Source of the DNA: Molossus alvarezi
Taxonomy: Eukaryota; Chordata; Mammalia; Chiroptera; Molossidae
NCBI GenBank assembly: GCA_037176705.1
Contig: CM073905.1
Span: 34,070,986-34,134,985 of the forward strand
Direction: 5' to 3'
Length of the DNA: 64,000 nt
This document shows positions 33,292 through 45,734 of this stretch, in pieces. A model generated the notes under the pieces. The model was not told where the DNA came from, searched no databases, and saw only the letters and a list, made by a program, of their open reading frames with translations. Position numbers and translations under genes: made by a program. Numbering within the stretch: position 1 is the first letter of the stretch; each line of letters starts with the position of its first letter.

Positions 33292-34033
33292 TTTAAAGTT
33301 GTGTTTTCAGCGCGGTTCCCAGAACCGCCCGAAGAGGAAATAAAACGATGCAGGTGGAACAGTACGGCGCCTGGCAGGTACTACGCGCTCGGTCGATGTG
33401 TGTTGGCTAACTGCCTCCATCTACTCGGCGGCAGAACGAAGATCATAAGACCTGGTCTGCTGGTTGTGTGGATGTAGTAAGAGGATTCACGCCAAGCCCC
33501 TGGCGCGGTGCCTGCCTCCACTCTCACTCCAGCAGCGGTAACGTAGCAGGCGCAGCGGACTCCGGCAACGCGCTGTTTGCAAGGACATTGCCACATCCAT
33601 TCTCCTCGTTCGTCTCTACTGTCTCCTCCTAAATATTTCAAATGTTCAAGGGAATATATGGGACAGATAATCTTCTTATAGACACACATTATAAAGTGCT
33701 TGAAAATCCATGAAACTGTATGGGACATATAATCCTATAATGAAAATGTTATCTTATAGAATAAGACATACAAATTATTCTCATGGGAAAAACTTGGCCA
33801 AAATAAGCATTTTTGAAGGCATTGGAGAACCATGTGCCCTGCTCTTCCCTTATTCATCCTCTCCCCTTCCTCATGCCAAAGGAATAACTATCTGGAAAGT
33901 GGGGGTTACCAGTCCCATGCTTTCCTCTATGGTGTTACTACAAACCATCTTTGTCTCCGAACATTGTATGTGTTATTTCTTTTTGCATGGTGCTGAACAT
34001 GCAAAATAAATTAGCTCGTTCTGTTCATATTCT
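33292..34033. other. No gene recognised
   Basis: Non-coding. The 115-residue minus frame at 33381-33728 has no motif. Confidence 0.4.
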
Positions 34034-34235
34034 TAATTTTTTTATTTCTTTTTCTTTATTGATTTTAGAGATAGAAAAATCGATGAAAGAGAACATTGAT
34101 TGGCTGCTGCCTGCATGCCCCCCCTCCCCTGAGAATAGGCCCACAACCTGGGCATGTGCCCTGGCTGGGAATCGAACTGGCAACCTCTTGGTGCATGGGT
34201 CGATGCTCAACCACTGAGCCACACCGACTGAGGTA
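34034..34235 (-). mobile_element. VES SINE, group A, minus strand
   Basis: It lies in the tail of a group C copy. The shared TSD CTGTTCATAT encloses both. Confidence 0.9.
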
Positions 34236-34413
34236 TCCTTTTTCAATTTTATTTATTTATTTTGAACAGAGAGGAAAGGAGAAACATCGATTTGTTGTTG
34301 CATTTATTTATGCATTCATTGGTTGATTCTTGTAGGTGCCCTGACCAGGGATTGAACCCACAACCTTGGCCTATCAGGACGATGCTCTAACCCACTGAGC
34401 TACCTGGCCAGGG
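34236..34413 (-). mobile_element. VES-related SINE, group C, minus strand
   Basis: It contains the group C segment (reversed TTATGCATTCATTGGTTGAT) and is followed by CTGTTCATAT at 34414-34423. Confidence 0.88.
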
Positions 34414-34423
34414 CTGTTCATAT

Positions 34424-35109
34424 ACGTCCACGATATACTTGTCCCTTCGTTTGCATGACTCTTCCCTGTTGGTGTGTCTGGTCCTTTTCCTGTGCTGTGT
34501 TGCAGTGTATGGAACACACCATTGATCCCATCCATCTTCTGTGGAGGGGCATGAGGGTGGGGCTTCATTGAATCCTCAAGCTGTACAGGCAGAATATATA
34601 TGATGGTCAGCCCATTCTTCAGGAAGAAAACCGAGCCTCCAAAAGATGAAATTGTTCACCCAGTCACGCAGGCAAGGCTCGTGCGCAGGTTTTTATTCTC
34701 AGCCTTCCCCCATTGTCACCTCTTTCAAATCAGCCCCTTCCCAAATGGAAGCAATTTCCCAATGATCCCAAGCAGAGAACACGGTCAGCCTATTTCTGTT
34801 CCCAAGCTTAAAAGCCACTAGCGAGTAAAAAAACGTCTGCACTTTCCAAGTATGTTTCAATTGTTTTGCATTCCATGCCAGGGAGGGAAGCTAGTTGAAG
34901 ATTTCCAACAGTAATTGTAAAAGAAAGTAAAATATTTTTTTTGGCTCAACAATTACCTCTAAGAAGGGCTGTAAACTCTAATGAAATCTCTGAATTTTAT
35001 TCTTATCTTCCCTGCTACATGTCATTAACCGGTAAATTCATGCAACATAGGAACAGTTTATGACAAAGGCCTGTAAGACATTCCTGAGCCCTAGAGGAAG
35101 AATATAGGT
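34424..35109. other. No gene recognised
   Basis: Non-coding, no identified repeat. Confidence 0.4.
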
Positions 35110-35310
35110 GATTATTGAGCACCTACTATGTGCTAGGTCATTCACTGCCAAACTTCTCAATAACCCTTCACAGCAAGCCAGGTGCCTACCTCCATTTTCC
35201 TAAAGGGGAATCTGAGAATCACAGGCCTTCACTGACTTGTCCAAGGTCACGCAGCTAGTAAGTGGCAAACCCAAAAAATGAACCCAAGCCTGTGGGGTTC
35301 CAAAGCCCTG
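35110..35310 (-). mobile_element. MIR/L2-type remnants
   Basis: TTGAGCACCTACTATGTGCT followed by CAAGGTCACGCAGCTAGTAA. Confidence 0.65.
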
Positions 35311-35384
35311 ATGTTTGCACTCAATCTACATGACTAGAACAGAATGTTCCATCTCTGCTGGAGCCTATAAAACTCAAACATATT

Positions 35385-35588
35385 GCCTGGCAGGTGTGGC
35401 TCAGTGGTTGAGCATAGACCCATGCACCAACAGGTCGCCAGTTCGATTCCCAGTCAGGGCACATGCCCAGGTTGTGGGCCAGATCCCCAAGGGAGGTATG
35501 CAGGAGGCAGCCAATTGATGTTCTCTCTCATCTATGTTTCTATCTCTTCCTTTCTTCCTCTCTCTCTAAAATCAATAAAGAAAACCAA
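35385..35588 (+). mobile_element. VES SINE, group A
   Basis: Flanked by TCAAACATATT and TCAGACATATT. Confidence 0.92.
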
Positions 35589-36354
35589 TTTTTTAAATCT
35601 CAGACATATTTAACACTTTGAACTAAAACATATATTTTAACTTACCCTTAGCAGAAACCTGATGGTTTATTCTTAAATCTAAAGATAGAAATTTATATGG
35701 TCCTAAGCAAGGATTTCAGTCCGTTTTCAAATGCGGAAAAGGTTTTCAACACGATGAATCAACTCACAATAGAGCACAGCTGGAGGACCATTTGTATGGC
35801 TGGGACAGAGGAGTTTTTGTCCATAACTGAAACCCTTGTTAAACATTTTCTAAAGCCTTCACACAAAGTAGCACTTGAGGGAATAAACCCTTTAGAAAGA
35901 AGGAAATTAATTTTAGTATGCAGGGGGAAAAATAACAGTAATATCAAAAGCACCCATCAGACATATGAATAAAGAGGGCGAAAAAAAATTTTACGAGTCT
36001 AGAAATCTATGAAGACCCAGACATCTGTCACCTCCTGAACAGACGTTAATTTTAGCGTTAGCTTCAATTTTTTTTTTTTTCCGCCTTCTCTTTTCATCAT
36101 TGGATGGATCTAACATATGCTCGGGGTTTCACAAACTCGGTTTAGGTAGGTGTGGTGCCTAAGAATATCTGAAGCTGTTTTCAAGACAGAATGTAGTGGC
36201 GCCTCCCTGGTTCTCTGAGATCCAGTCTTCGGATTTTTCTTACTCTTCATGGCTACTGTTGTCACGCCGAGGGAGTCTCAAATCTGTGTCTGCAGACACG
36301 AACTAGCCCAGCTTGGATCTGATCTCCACATGGACGGAGATCCTCCAGTGCAGC
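35589..36354. other. No gene recognised
   Basis: AT-rich. The plus frame at 35697-35972 (91 residues) is not assignable. Confidence 0.4.
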
Positions 36355-36490
36355 TTGTCCCAAACTACGCATCCTCTGGGGAACGTGCAGAGAATGCAGA
36401 TTCTGATACAGTGGGTCTCAGTGGGCCCGAGACTGCGTTTCCAACAGTCCCAGGTGATGATGGTGCTGGTCCATAGACAGGCACCTTGAG
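36355..36490 (+). mobile_element. MER5-type hAT remnant
   Basis: GAGAATGCAGATTCTGATAC and GTCCCAGGTGATGATGGTGC. Confidence 0.6.
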
Positions 36491-36689
36491 TGGAAGGCTC
36501 TAGCGGGCTTGTTATTCTTTATTTGCCCTGCCCCTACCCCAGATCCATCCTCTGCCCTATGGACTATAGCACCTGAACACCTTGGCCCTCTGGCCTGCAG
36601 ATGAGTTGGGCCAATGGGAGGTTGGGGTAAAGGGTCCTCCATCCTTATGTCCTTGAGGCCTAAAGGTGCTGTAGAAGGCAGGATAATGT

Positions 36690-37235
36690 GATCCCCCCCC
36701 CCCAAGATGTCTACATCCTAATCCCTGCAACCTATTAACACGGCACTTTACCTGGCAAAGGGGACTTTGCAGGTGTGATTAAACTAAGGATCTTGAGCCC
36801 GGCCAGTGTGGCTCCGTGGTTGAGCATCGACCTATGCACCAATAGGTCGCCGGTTCGATTCCTGGTCAGGGCACATCTTGCCATCTCACGGTCCTTAATT
36901 AACTAATTAATTAAGGAGCTTGAGAAGGGGAGATGATTCTGGATTCACTGGGTGGACCCAATATACTCATCAGGGTCCTTACTTGTGAAAGTGGAGGCCG
37001 GAGTGTCAGATAGGTGTGTTAGAGAAATGTCAGACTTGACCAGCCTTTGCTGGCCTTGAAGATGGAGGAAGTGGTGGGAAGTAGGGGTTGCAAAGAATGT
37101 GAGAAATTTCTAGAACCAGAAAAGCCAAGGGAATCAATTCCCCTAGAGCCTCCTTGACTTCAGCTCAGTGAAACTCAGTTCAGATTTCTGACCTCCAGAA
37201 CTGTAAAAGAGCAAGTCTGTATTCATTTGTTATAA
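36690..37235 (+). mobile_element. MaLR-type LTR, interrupted by a SINE scrap
   Basis: GGGGACTTTGCAGGTGTGAT, GAGATGATTCTGGATTCACT and TGACCTCCAGAACTGTAAAA follow LTR order. A 10-C run is at 36694-36703. Confidence 0.7.
36797..36911 (+). mobile_element. VES SINE, group A, truncated, with odd tail
   Basis: Head and B box are intact up to GGTCAGGGCACAT, then CTTGCCATCTCACGG and an AATTAACTAATTAATT tail. TAAGGATCTTGAG and TAAGGAGCTTGAG flank it, so the chimeric copy inserted as a unit into the LTR. Confidence 0.85.
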
Positions 37236-37321
37236 GCATTTGTTACTGACACAGGTACCTGGCAGTGAGCGAGACAGACAGGGGAGGCTCCCTCCCTTGC
37301 AGGTTTAGAAGTAGTCTGTAT

Positions 37322-37530
37322 GGCCCGGCCACTGTGGCTCACTGGCTGAGCGGCGACCCATGCACCAAGAGGTCTCCGGTTTGATTCCCGGTCAGGGCAC
37401 ATGCCCAAGTTGTGAGCCCAATCCCCAGTGTGGGGCGTGCAGGAGGCAGCCAATCAGTGTTCTCTCTCATCGATGTTTCTATCTCTCTCCCTCTCCCTTC
37501 CTCTCTCTCTAAAATCAATAAAGAACAAAT
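37322..37530 (+). mobile_element. VES SINE, group A
   Basis: AGAAGTAGTCTGTAT before and AGAAGCAATAATCTGTAT after it. Confidence 0.92.
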
Positions 37531-37802
37531 AGAAGCAATAATCTGTATAAACGCTCGAAGAACATTTGGCACGTAACCGTCATTTAGTCAATGGTGTGTT
37601 ATCATTTCCTCATCCTCTGAGCCTTGATCCAGGCCGCGTGCATAGCAGTTTTACCCCATCTTGTATTCAGCTTGTGTGTCTCCTTTCCCTAAATGGGCCA
37701 TGAGGTCCTTTGAGACAGGGATCAGGAGAGAGACATGTCCTGTATCCCCCACAGCACCTTGTCCAGTGCCTAAGTGATCACTCATGAAAAAGTGGTGGAA
37801 TG

Positions 37803-38028
37803 GCCCTGGCCAGTTTGGCTCAGCGTTTGGAGCGTCCACCTGCGGTCCGGAGAGACCTGGGTTCGGTTCCCGCTAAGGGCATGTACCTCGGTTGCAGTTT
37901 GTCCCCGGCCCTGGTTGGTCGTGCGGGTGGCAGCCACTCGATGTGTCCCTTTCACATCGATGTTTCCCTCTCTCTCTCTTCCTCTCCCTCCCTCCCACTC
38001 TACCTGTACAAAAAATGGATTAAAAAAA
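37803..38028 (+). mobile_element. VES SINE, group B
   Basis: TSD AAAAAGTGGTGGAATG and AAAAAGCGGTGGAATG (one mismatch). The tail stops at ACAAAAAATGGATT, without the GGTGAGGAT part. Confidence 0.93.
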
Positions 38029-38044
38029 AAAAGCGGTGGAATGC

Positions 38045-38439
38045 ATGCATGCTGTTCGGCACTTTCAATCTGGAAAAAAAAAAAATCCGAAGTAATTCTC
38101 AACTCACCAGTCAGTGTAATCATGACTGATCTCACGCGGCGGCTTCGGCACCCTGGGGTGCTGACAAGGCAATTCCTGGCCTCATTCCCACTGCAGGTCA
38201 CAATCCCAGCAAGGCCGAAGCCACAGCTCACTCACAGACGGAACCTACACGCATCTGAAGAGGAGCATTGTATACATCCAATCCTGGTCCCTTAGTCCTT
38301 CCAGCCACGTCCATCAGTCGTAGAGGATGAATATCTTCATTCCTAAACTCAACACAAGACATCCAGGTGTAACAGAAAAAGAAAACGCCAAGCGACAGTT
38401 CCCAGAAAGGCATAAACAGAGCAACGAAGAAGATGCTCG
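38045..38439. other. No gene recognised
   Basis: Non-coding; frames overlap the preceding SINE. Confidence 0.4.
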
Positions 38440-39060
38440 GCCTCGCTTTTAAGAGAAATGCAAGATTCATTACGTCAAACTATCATTTTTCACCCGTCAG
38501 ACCCGCAAGGGTGACAGTGTGACATGATCATGTGATAAAGGTGTGGGAGACTGGCTGACAGAGACATAACCAGGTTCAGCCTCACTGGGGACGATTCGGC
38601 ATTACCTGCTTGGGGAACAAATGTGAAGCCCTTGGAAGCAGCCCTTTTACGGGGAGGGATACGCGTTCACAGTCGCTGTGACCCTTGGGGTATAAGGAGA
38701 AACGCCACACAGCAGGGAGGAGAGAGTTCCCAGTGTTTGCTGTTTTGAAGCTTTCACATTTTGTTCTAAGCAAATGTGTTATGTCTTCAAAAAACACACA
38801 CGCCGTTTTAAAATTCAGAAGAGCCTGAAGCCTAAGGGGAAAACTTTAAAAACAAAGGAAAATGGGTTCATTGATAAGGGTTTTTTTTCATCGTGATGAT
38901 GACACAGATCCGGACATGGATGGTGTTGATGGTTGCACGACTGTGTGAATGGAGCTGACGCCACGGAACTGTCCACTTAAACGTGGTTCACGTGACCAGC
39001 CGGATGTTTCATCTATTTTACCACAATAAGAAAGTTAAGAATAAAGTAAAGCACATAAGA
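38440..39060 (+). mobile_element. Old LINE-1 (L1M) 3' region
   Basis: TATCATTTTTCACCCGTCAG, then after a gap ACTGTCCACTTAAACGTGGT, an eroded L1M 3' end. Confidence 0.6.
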
Positions 39061-39164
39061 CCGAGTCAGGAGGCCATATTCAAATACCCGTCAGAAATAT
39101 TCTGCCGGGCTACTACACTCAGGGGCTTAGACCACGTGAATTTCCTAAAATAGTTGTGATTGAG

Positions 39165-39388
39165 CCCCGGCAGGTTTGGCTCAGCAGTTAGACCGTCGGA
39201 CTGGGAACCAAAGGCGCGGGGTCAATTCCGGTCAAGGGCACGTACCTCGGTTGCAGTTCCATCCCTGGCCTGGTTGGGGTCATGCGGGAGGCAACCAGTC
39301 AATGTGCCTCTCTACCTCCCTTCCACTCTATCTGAAAAATCAATGAAAAAAATGTCCTCGGGTGAGTATTAAAAATAAAAAATTTTTA
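39165..39388 (+). mobile_element. VES SINE, group B-related
   Basis: TAAAATAGTTGTGATTGA and TAAAATAATCGTGATTGA flank it. Confidence 0.92.
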
Positions 39389-39424
39389 GTAAAATAATCG
39401 TGATTGAATATAATGTTTTCTTTT

Positions 39425-39580
39425 ATAATTTTTTTAAAAATTTGCTTTTATTGATTTTATTTCTAGAGAGAGAAATAGAAACATCAATTAGCCCAAAACC
39501 TGGGCATGTGCCTTGACTGGGAATCGAACTGGGACCTCAGTCCATAGGGTGACACTGGATCCAGAGCTGCACCGGCCGGG
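39425..39580 (-). mobile_element. VES SINE, group A, internally deleted
   Basis: Reversed tail and tRNA-like head with about 50 bp missing between CATCAATTAG and CCCAAAACCTGGG. Confidence 0.85.
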
Positions 39581-39597
39581 CTGATGTTATCTTTCTT

Positions 39598-39852
39598 TCT
39601 TTTTTTTTTTTTTTAATCCTCACCCGAGGACATTTTTCCATTTTTTGTTCAGGTAGAGTGGGAGGGAGAGAGAGGAACAGAGAGAGAGAGAAACATCGAT
39701 GTGAAAGGAACACATCGAGTGGCTGCCACCCACACAACCGACCAGGGCCGGGGACAAACTGCAATCGAGGTACGCGCCCCTAGCGGGAACCAAACCCGGG
39801 TCTCTCCGGACCACAGGCCAACACTCTAACCGCTGAGCCAAACCGGCCAGGG
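39598..39852 (-). mobile_element. VES SINE, group B, minus strand
   Basis: Perfect 17-bp TSD, CTGATGTTATCTTTCTT, at 39581-39597 and 39853-39869; next to near-consensus ends this suggests a young copy. Confidence 0.95.
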
Positions 39853-39869
39853 CTGATGTTATCTTTCTT

Positions 39870-40154
39870 AATAAAGGAAATGTATTCATCGTAAAACCAC
39901 GTTGCAAGTTAACTCTGTTGACTTTGTGAATTTATGTGAAAACACGATGCAGGGGGGGAAATCCTTTGCCCTACTACATGGATTTGATTTTTCCCTGGAA
40001 AAATGAGATCTCCGTAATGATTGCATTCAGAATAAAATGGCTCATTCCAAACCATAAAGTGCACTCAAATTCTACTCTGAAGTCCCAGCAAACCGGCCTA
40101 GGCTACTCAAAATAGTGAATTTTGTCCACAAACTTCATCGCCAACAGAATGGTT
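39870..40154. other. No gene recognised
   Basis: Short AT-rich non-coding interval. Confidence 0.4.
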
Positions 40155-40171
40155 AAAAATAGAGTGGATGG

Positions 40172-40418
40172 CCCTGGCCGGTTTGGTTCAGCGGTTAGAG
40201 CGTCCACCTGCGGTCCGGAGAGACCCGGGTTTGGTTCCCGCTAAGGGCATGTACCTCGGTTGCAGTTTGTCTCCGGCCCTGGTTGGTCGTGCGGGTGGCA
40301 GCCACTCAATGTGTCCCTTTCACATCGATGTTTCCCTCTCTCTCTTCCTCTCTCTCCCTCCCACTCTGTCTGTACAAAAAATGGAAAAATGTCCTCGGAT
40401 GAGGATTAAAAAAAAAAA
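40172..40418 (+). mobile_element. VES SINE, group B
   Basis: Perfect 17-bp TSD, AAAAATAGAGTGGATGG, at 40155-40171 and 40419-40435. Confidence 0.95.
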
Positions 40419-40435
40419 AAAAATAGAGTGGATGG

Positions 40436-41127
40436 ATGCACAGACCATGGAAAACACTTACATATGCACTGTATTTTGTTGCGAGATGTTTTCAAGAGTG
40501 CTGGGAAGGCCATCAGCATCGATCATGGTCAAGAGAATTATTCTCCACCGTTCAGAGATGAGTTGGACACAGAAACAGCTATTTGCCTTGTGTGTTCATT
40601 TCTAGAAAGAGATGAAGAAACTGGTCTTGACTGAACTGAACCCACAAGACAATGAAAGGACAGTTTCTCTTTCCACACATGCGCTCTCACATGCACACAC
40701 AGGTTCCCCACTGGTCAAAAATAAGCTCAAGTGACCCCCACAGCTGAATTCTAACTCCCTTCTAATTCACACCTCTCCGTTACCATCAATTTCAGTTCAT
40801 ACCCTTATTTTCCACTCCAATCGAATTATAACTCTCTGTATTTACCTCTGTCTCCGGACTACACTGAGCTGCTCAAAGGCAGGAACTTTTTCTTTCCCAG
40901 TGCCTGGCCCCTAGTGGGGATTTAATCTTTGCTGAAAGGAAGAGACTCTGAACCCTAAATTCTTTCCAGCCCAGTGTAAGGGTGGTCTTACCACATACAG
41001 ATGACAAGTCAGTAACAAAGACAATTCTTTTGTCTATAAACTGCCCAGGTTTTGCAGTATTGTATTACTCTTATAACCCTTATTTTAGTAGCTATATATT
41101 AAATGTCTGACCTCAAAATGATATGAA
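40436..41127. other. No gene recognised
   Basis: Non-coding, no identified repeat. Confidence 0.4.
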
Positions 41128-41326
41128 GGCCGGCCGGTGTGGCTCAATTGGTGGAGTGTCATCCAAAGACCAAGAGGTTGCCAGTTCGAGTCTGAGTCAG
41201 GGCACATGCCCAGGTTGCGGGCTCGATCCCCAGTGGGGGGCGTGCAAGAAACATCTCATTGTTGTTTCTATTTCTCTCTCCCTCTTCCTTCCTCTCTCTC
41301 TAAAATCAATTTAAAAAATACATATT
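41128..41326 (+). mobile_element. VES SINE, group A, diverged
   Basis: The head reads GGTGTGGCTCAATTGGTGGA and part of the CAGCCAATCGATG region is lost. It is older than its neighbours. Confidence 0.88.
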
Positions 41327-42512
41327 TAAAAAAATAACAACTATATCAACTCACTGGTAACAGGTGCTACTGATAAAATAGAAAATCTGTTTTGAGCTCA
41401 TGACCATTTTGCAAATTCAATGTTTGGAATTCCAGCTAGTTCCAGGGGGGGAAATCATTTTCAATGAAAGCACTCACTCGAGGTCATAGTCCCTTCTCAC
41501 TGCACCCCACAGCGAATGAGTCGATGCAAAACATACATGTAATGTGATCCAATAATAAGTAGGCGCTTTCTTCAGAAGCTTTTCATCTACGAGACGACCA
41601 AGTTGAATAAGCCCTGAGCTTTCTGTCCACAATTGATTTGTCACGGGGATTCTTTGTCTTCGACCCATACATTTTCTTGGGGATTTTCCTGTGAGTAGGA
41701 ACTACAGAAAGAGCAGGTTCTGCCCTCTGACGTACAACCCAGGATTTCAGGATGGTGGGGAACAGGCATCTCCAGGTCAACAATGTATATACAGCACCTC
41801 TTCTGAAACCCCAGAGAATCAACACCACCGTATCATGATGTGAAAACCCAGCAGACATCGCCCATCTGTGGAAAGTTGTTCCCCCGTGATACACACCTTC
41901 AGCCCCCTTGAGAACCCTGATCCCATTGGGAATAGTCTAATTCCCGTCTTTCCTGCTTTGACCTAAGTACAACTGACTGCCTTCTATCTGGCACAAGTGC
42001 CCCTAAGAACATCACTACCACAATGACGGCCACCCCGGTCACTGCTTTTCCCCGATGCCCAGCACAGGCGCAGTGCCCGGCATTTCGAAGGTGCTCCATC
42101 TTCTCTGAATGGATCGGTGATGGTCTAGACAACTAAATTGGCTGCATCTGATTAGATGTATTAAGTTACTCAGCTGAGACTGAGAGGCATGCAATAGGGT
42201 TTCACGGTGTAAATGATACCCTGAGACTCTCGATGGAAAACCGATCGCTACCTGTTTTAGTGACGATTTCTTTCTGCCGATGTGAATGCAGTGCTGTCAG
42301 AAGCAGCAAACGACCGTGTTTGTATGTGGGCTGAACCTACTCTAAAGGGAAGAGCTGACGGCCGATAGAGCGTAATCCACTCCTCCTACAAGCCTCCCTT
42401 GTATCTTTACTGCGCATCCCAATACTACTGACATTCAGTTCTGTGTGTGACCATTTCCTGTATGGTTTTTTTTACATACTTTTTATTCATTACTTACTCA
42501 TAAGTTCTTCCA
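41327..42512. other. No gene recognised
   Basis: Non-coding between PTPN11 and its downstream SINE. The 103-residue minus frame at 41583-41894 has no motif. Confidence 0.45.
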
Positions 42513-42530
42513 AAAAGAATTCCCCTTCTG

Positions 42531-42753
42531 GTCCGCTGGTGTGGCTCAGTGGTTGAGCATCAACCCTGCACCAAGAGGTCACCGGTTCGATTCCCAGGCA
42601 GGGCACATGCCCAGGTTGTGGGCCAGATCCCTAGTGGGGGGCACGCAGGAGGTGGCCAATCGATGTTCTCTCTCATCGATGTTGCCATCTCTCTCTCCTC
42701 ACGTCCTCTCTCTCTCTAAAATCAATAAAGAAAAAAAAATTTTTTTTTAAAAG
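42531..42753 (+). mobile_element. VES SINE, group A, just past the PTPN11 3' end
   Basis: Perfect 18-bp TSD, AAAAGAATTCCCCTTCTG, at 42513-42530 and 42754-42771. It lies about 200 bp beyond the proposed polyadenylation site. Confidence 0.95.
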
Positions 42754-42971
42754 AAAAGAATTCCCCTTCTGCCTCCCTGAGCCATTCCCAGAGTAGGCAC
42801 TCAATACATCCAGAGGAACCGACTCGTTCGTTCTGTACTCCGACTCTCCGTCTAGATAGAGCCGCGGTCGGCATGTTGCCAGTGTACCAGGCTGAGTGAG
42901 ACCTACAATCCCAGTGTTTCCTGGACATGTCTGACGAAGTAAATGACAATGCCATAATATAAGAAAATGGT

Positions 42972-42977
42972 TTTATT
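42972..42977 (-). promoter_or_regulatory. PTPN11: Candidate distal polyadenylation signal of PTPN11
   Basis: A minus-strand AATAAA lies in the context TAGGAATAAAACCATT. Cleavage would be about 15-25 bases further on, near 42955. It is the last AATAAA before the run of SINEs and ordinary intergenic sequence begins. Confidence 0.55.
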
Positions 42978-44747
42978 CCTAATTTTTAGTTCCCATATAG
43001 TTTACAAATACACTTTGTATTCTGATAATACGGCTTCGCAACTAGCAAAGCAGTTGAACTAACACCCATAAATACAGGTGGGGAGACAATTAACATCCAC
43101 TAATGTTTCTCTACATAAACTATTCATTTAATGTCACTTTTTAAAAACAACTGCAAATAGACTACATAATGTACGTGGGCAAAAAAAGGCAATTAAGTGA
43201 ATCTCTTGAAAACACTAAATGTATAATAAACAGTGCATATTATCAACATTTACATGATTCACATCAAAATGATGACATCCTAAAATGTATTCCTTTTAAA
43301 GGATAGATTTATCAATAAAATATTACATATCTTTTAATACTCTGATACAATGCTTCATATACTGCAGGAAAATTAAATGTACGTCTAGTCATCAGCTTAA
43401 TAAAGGATCCTTTTCCATTAGCTTTTATTAATAAAAGAATCACAATTAGGTCATAAATAAACAGACGAATTATTAATTACATGATTTGAGGTTTAGGATG
43501 AAAACTTGGAAAAATCAGTTTGATATACAGCAACGTTATACACCACACTAAAACCAAGTGTTTAATATGTTTGCCTTGTGTGAACTGCCCGGTGAAAAAA
43601 AAGAACGCACGTTTTAATAACAGAAGATACAATAAACTATATATTGGAACTTATTTTTCCAGAGGAAGAGGAGGTAAAAGATTTCAACAAAATGGAGAAC
43701 TAATACAGATCCTAAGAAAGTATCGTGGAGTCAGGGAGGCCGTGTGCTTGCTATATAAAACATCATTCCCCCAACATCATCCGGAAAACCGCACCTTATG
43801 GGTTTGGATTTATGTCTATAGTCTAAGTTCTCCTCGTGGATTAATGAGCTACAACAAAGCACTTCACAACTGCATACCTTTCCACATTCCCCTGAACTAG
43901 CAATAACCCAAGACCTTACCTTATTCTTAAAATCCCCAGTAAAAAAAAAAAAAACCCTAAAAACAATGCTGATGATTTTCTTGGCTTTTCCAAAGCAACT
44001 GGGCTACTTCGAGAATGCAAAACACCAAGTCATACATCTGTTTTCTCAACCCCATTTAACCACATTTGAAAAGTCATGGATTTCAATGGACTAGATGACC
44101 ATAATTTTCAGGAGGGCCACACACTGGATATGAAGTGTCTTTTTTAATATATATATATAAAAGTTATTAAAACTGAAATTTGGCGTTTTTAAAAAACCCA
44201 TGCCATATAATTTCTTCACCCCAAATATAAAACCCTAGGCATATAATTTTAAAATACTCAACCAGCTATGGGATATTGTGCAAACTTTAGATCTACCAGC
44301 AACCCAGGAGCCAACCGTGTACAGGTAACTACCACACCGATTTCCTGGGCAATCTGATCCCACTGTCACTGACAGCTCTGGCCCTGGGCCCTTTGACTTC
44401 CTCCAAAACCACCTTTTTGGAACTTCCATTTCCACTATTTTTTTGAACCCGCACCTCAAGCTCCCCCCATCTTCACCTGCCTGATTCCACCCCGAAGAGT
44501 GAAATCTCATCTTGAGAACCTACAATCCCCTTTTATCAAACACACAACAAACCTTAGCAACCTAGGGACAATCATAATCTTATCTTGGCTTAAACTGACC
44601 TAACATGATAGCTGACTGACTTCGTGGAGGGAAATCTAAATGAAATCAATGTCCTGTAACACTGAGAGCTAGCCAAGATCAGGTGTTTCCGTTCCGAGCG
44701 CAAAAACAACCGATCCGAAGCTCCAGGCAGAGACTTAATGCAGCGGG

Positions 44748-44753
44748 TTTATT
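44748..44753 (-). promoter_or_regulatory. Possible internal polyadenylation signal in the PTPN11 3' UTR
   Basis: A minus-strand AATAAA (context TATAAATAAACCCG) lies about 2.1 kb into the terminal exon. Use of this site would give a 3' UTR of about 2.1 kb. There is no evidence of use beyond the hexamer. Confidence 0.25.
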
Positions 44754-45734
44754 TATACAGTCAGACCCTTGTATGCTGGTGAAAGACTTTGCCCCCAAAG
44801 TCCAAAGTCAAGACATTTCCATGAAATCGAGGCAAAAAGGAGAACCATTCAATATGTGATAGAAAGAACAGGATTCCAGATCCTTGTGGCAGATACTGAA
44901 CTTGAATCTCTTTACAGGCTTGACAAGGAGATAGTAGTCATTTACGTTCCTCTTACACGGTAATCACCTTCAGACCACACCTGTGCTCTGAAGCAATGCT
45001 AAGTTCAACGGACTGGGGAGGGGGGTTGTGTGGGGGGAACACTATACACTTTGTGAAAATGGCAGCCATCACTCGCCCCAAAGGACCTCAGGGTTTCAAG
45101 GGAGGCAAAGACTTCAGGAGGGAACTGCTACCAGGGCTGGATCTAGCCCTTCCTCTCTGGAGCAAAAGCAAGGGGATTCCAGACAGGAGGCCATGCCTGA
45201 ATGGCCACGCTGCTGGAGCGCTTATCACCTTCACAAGGTCAACCCGTGAGACTAACTGAAACACTCACCGGACGAGCCAACACACGGGGCGACGAGGGGC
45301 GTTTTCTGGAGAAGGCACTTCAGGTAGCACTTGAGCAAATCTTACTGCTGATTCAATCCAATGAGCAGCCCGTTAGGACCACACGCATGCGTGGAGGCCC
45401 GAGTGGAACCGGTGGCGTGAAGAAAGCACCCACTCGCCTCCCTCTGTGGGAGCCGTGGTGATGGGGTTGGTGCTTTCAAGTGCTCTGTCCCCCTAGACAC
45501 GTCTGTCCTCTCGAGACCAGTTTTCCTAAGCGATGGTTCAGAAAGATGCTGAGCTCGCAGAACTGGGGCAGGGCGCTTCTGCAAGGCCCTTTCCCAGCCC
45601 GACCCCCAGCGTCCACCCACCATCACAGGCAGCTTCAGCTTCCCAAGGTCAGCCACTGCAGCCTCTATTTCTGCTAACAATAGCTTTTTCCTTGGCACTG
45701 GTTCTGACGGTCTGTTACCCTGGGGACCCCCAGT

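Noticed and set aside
35697..35972. 91-residue plus frame of fairly protein-like composition
   Set aside because: No recognisable family, no splice-site support and an AT-rich context. Only a database search could revive it.
36190..36215. Second CTCF-like site (GGCGCCTCCCTGG)
   Set aside because: One base too many between the two halves of the motif.
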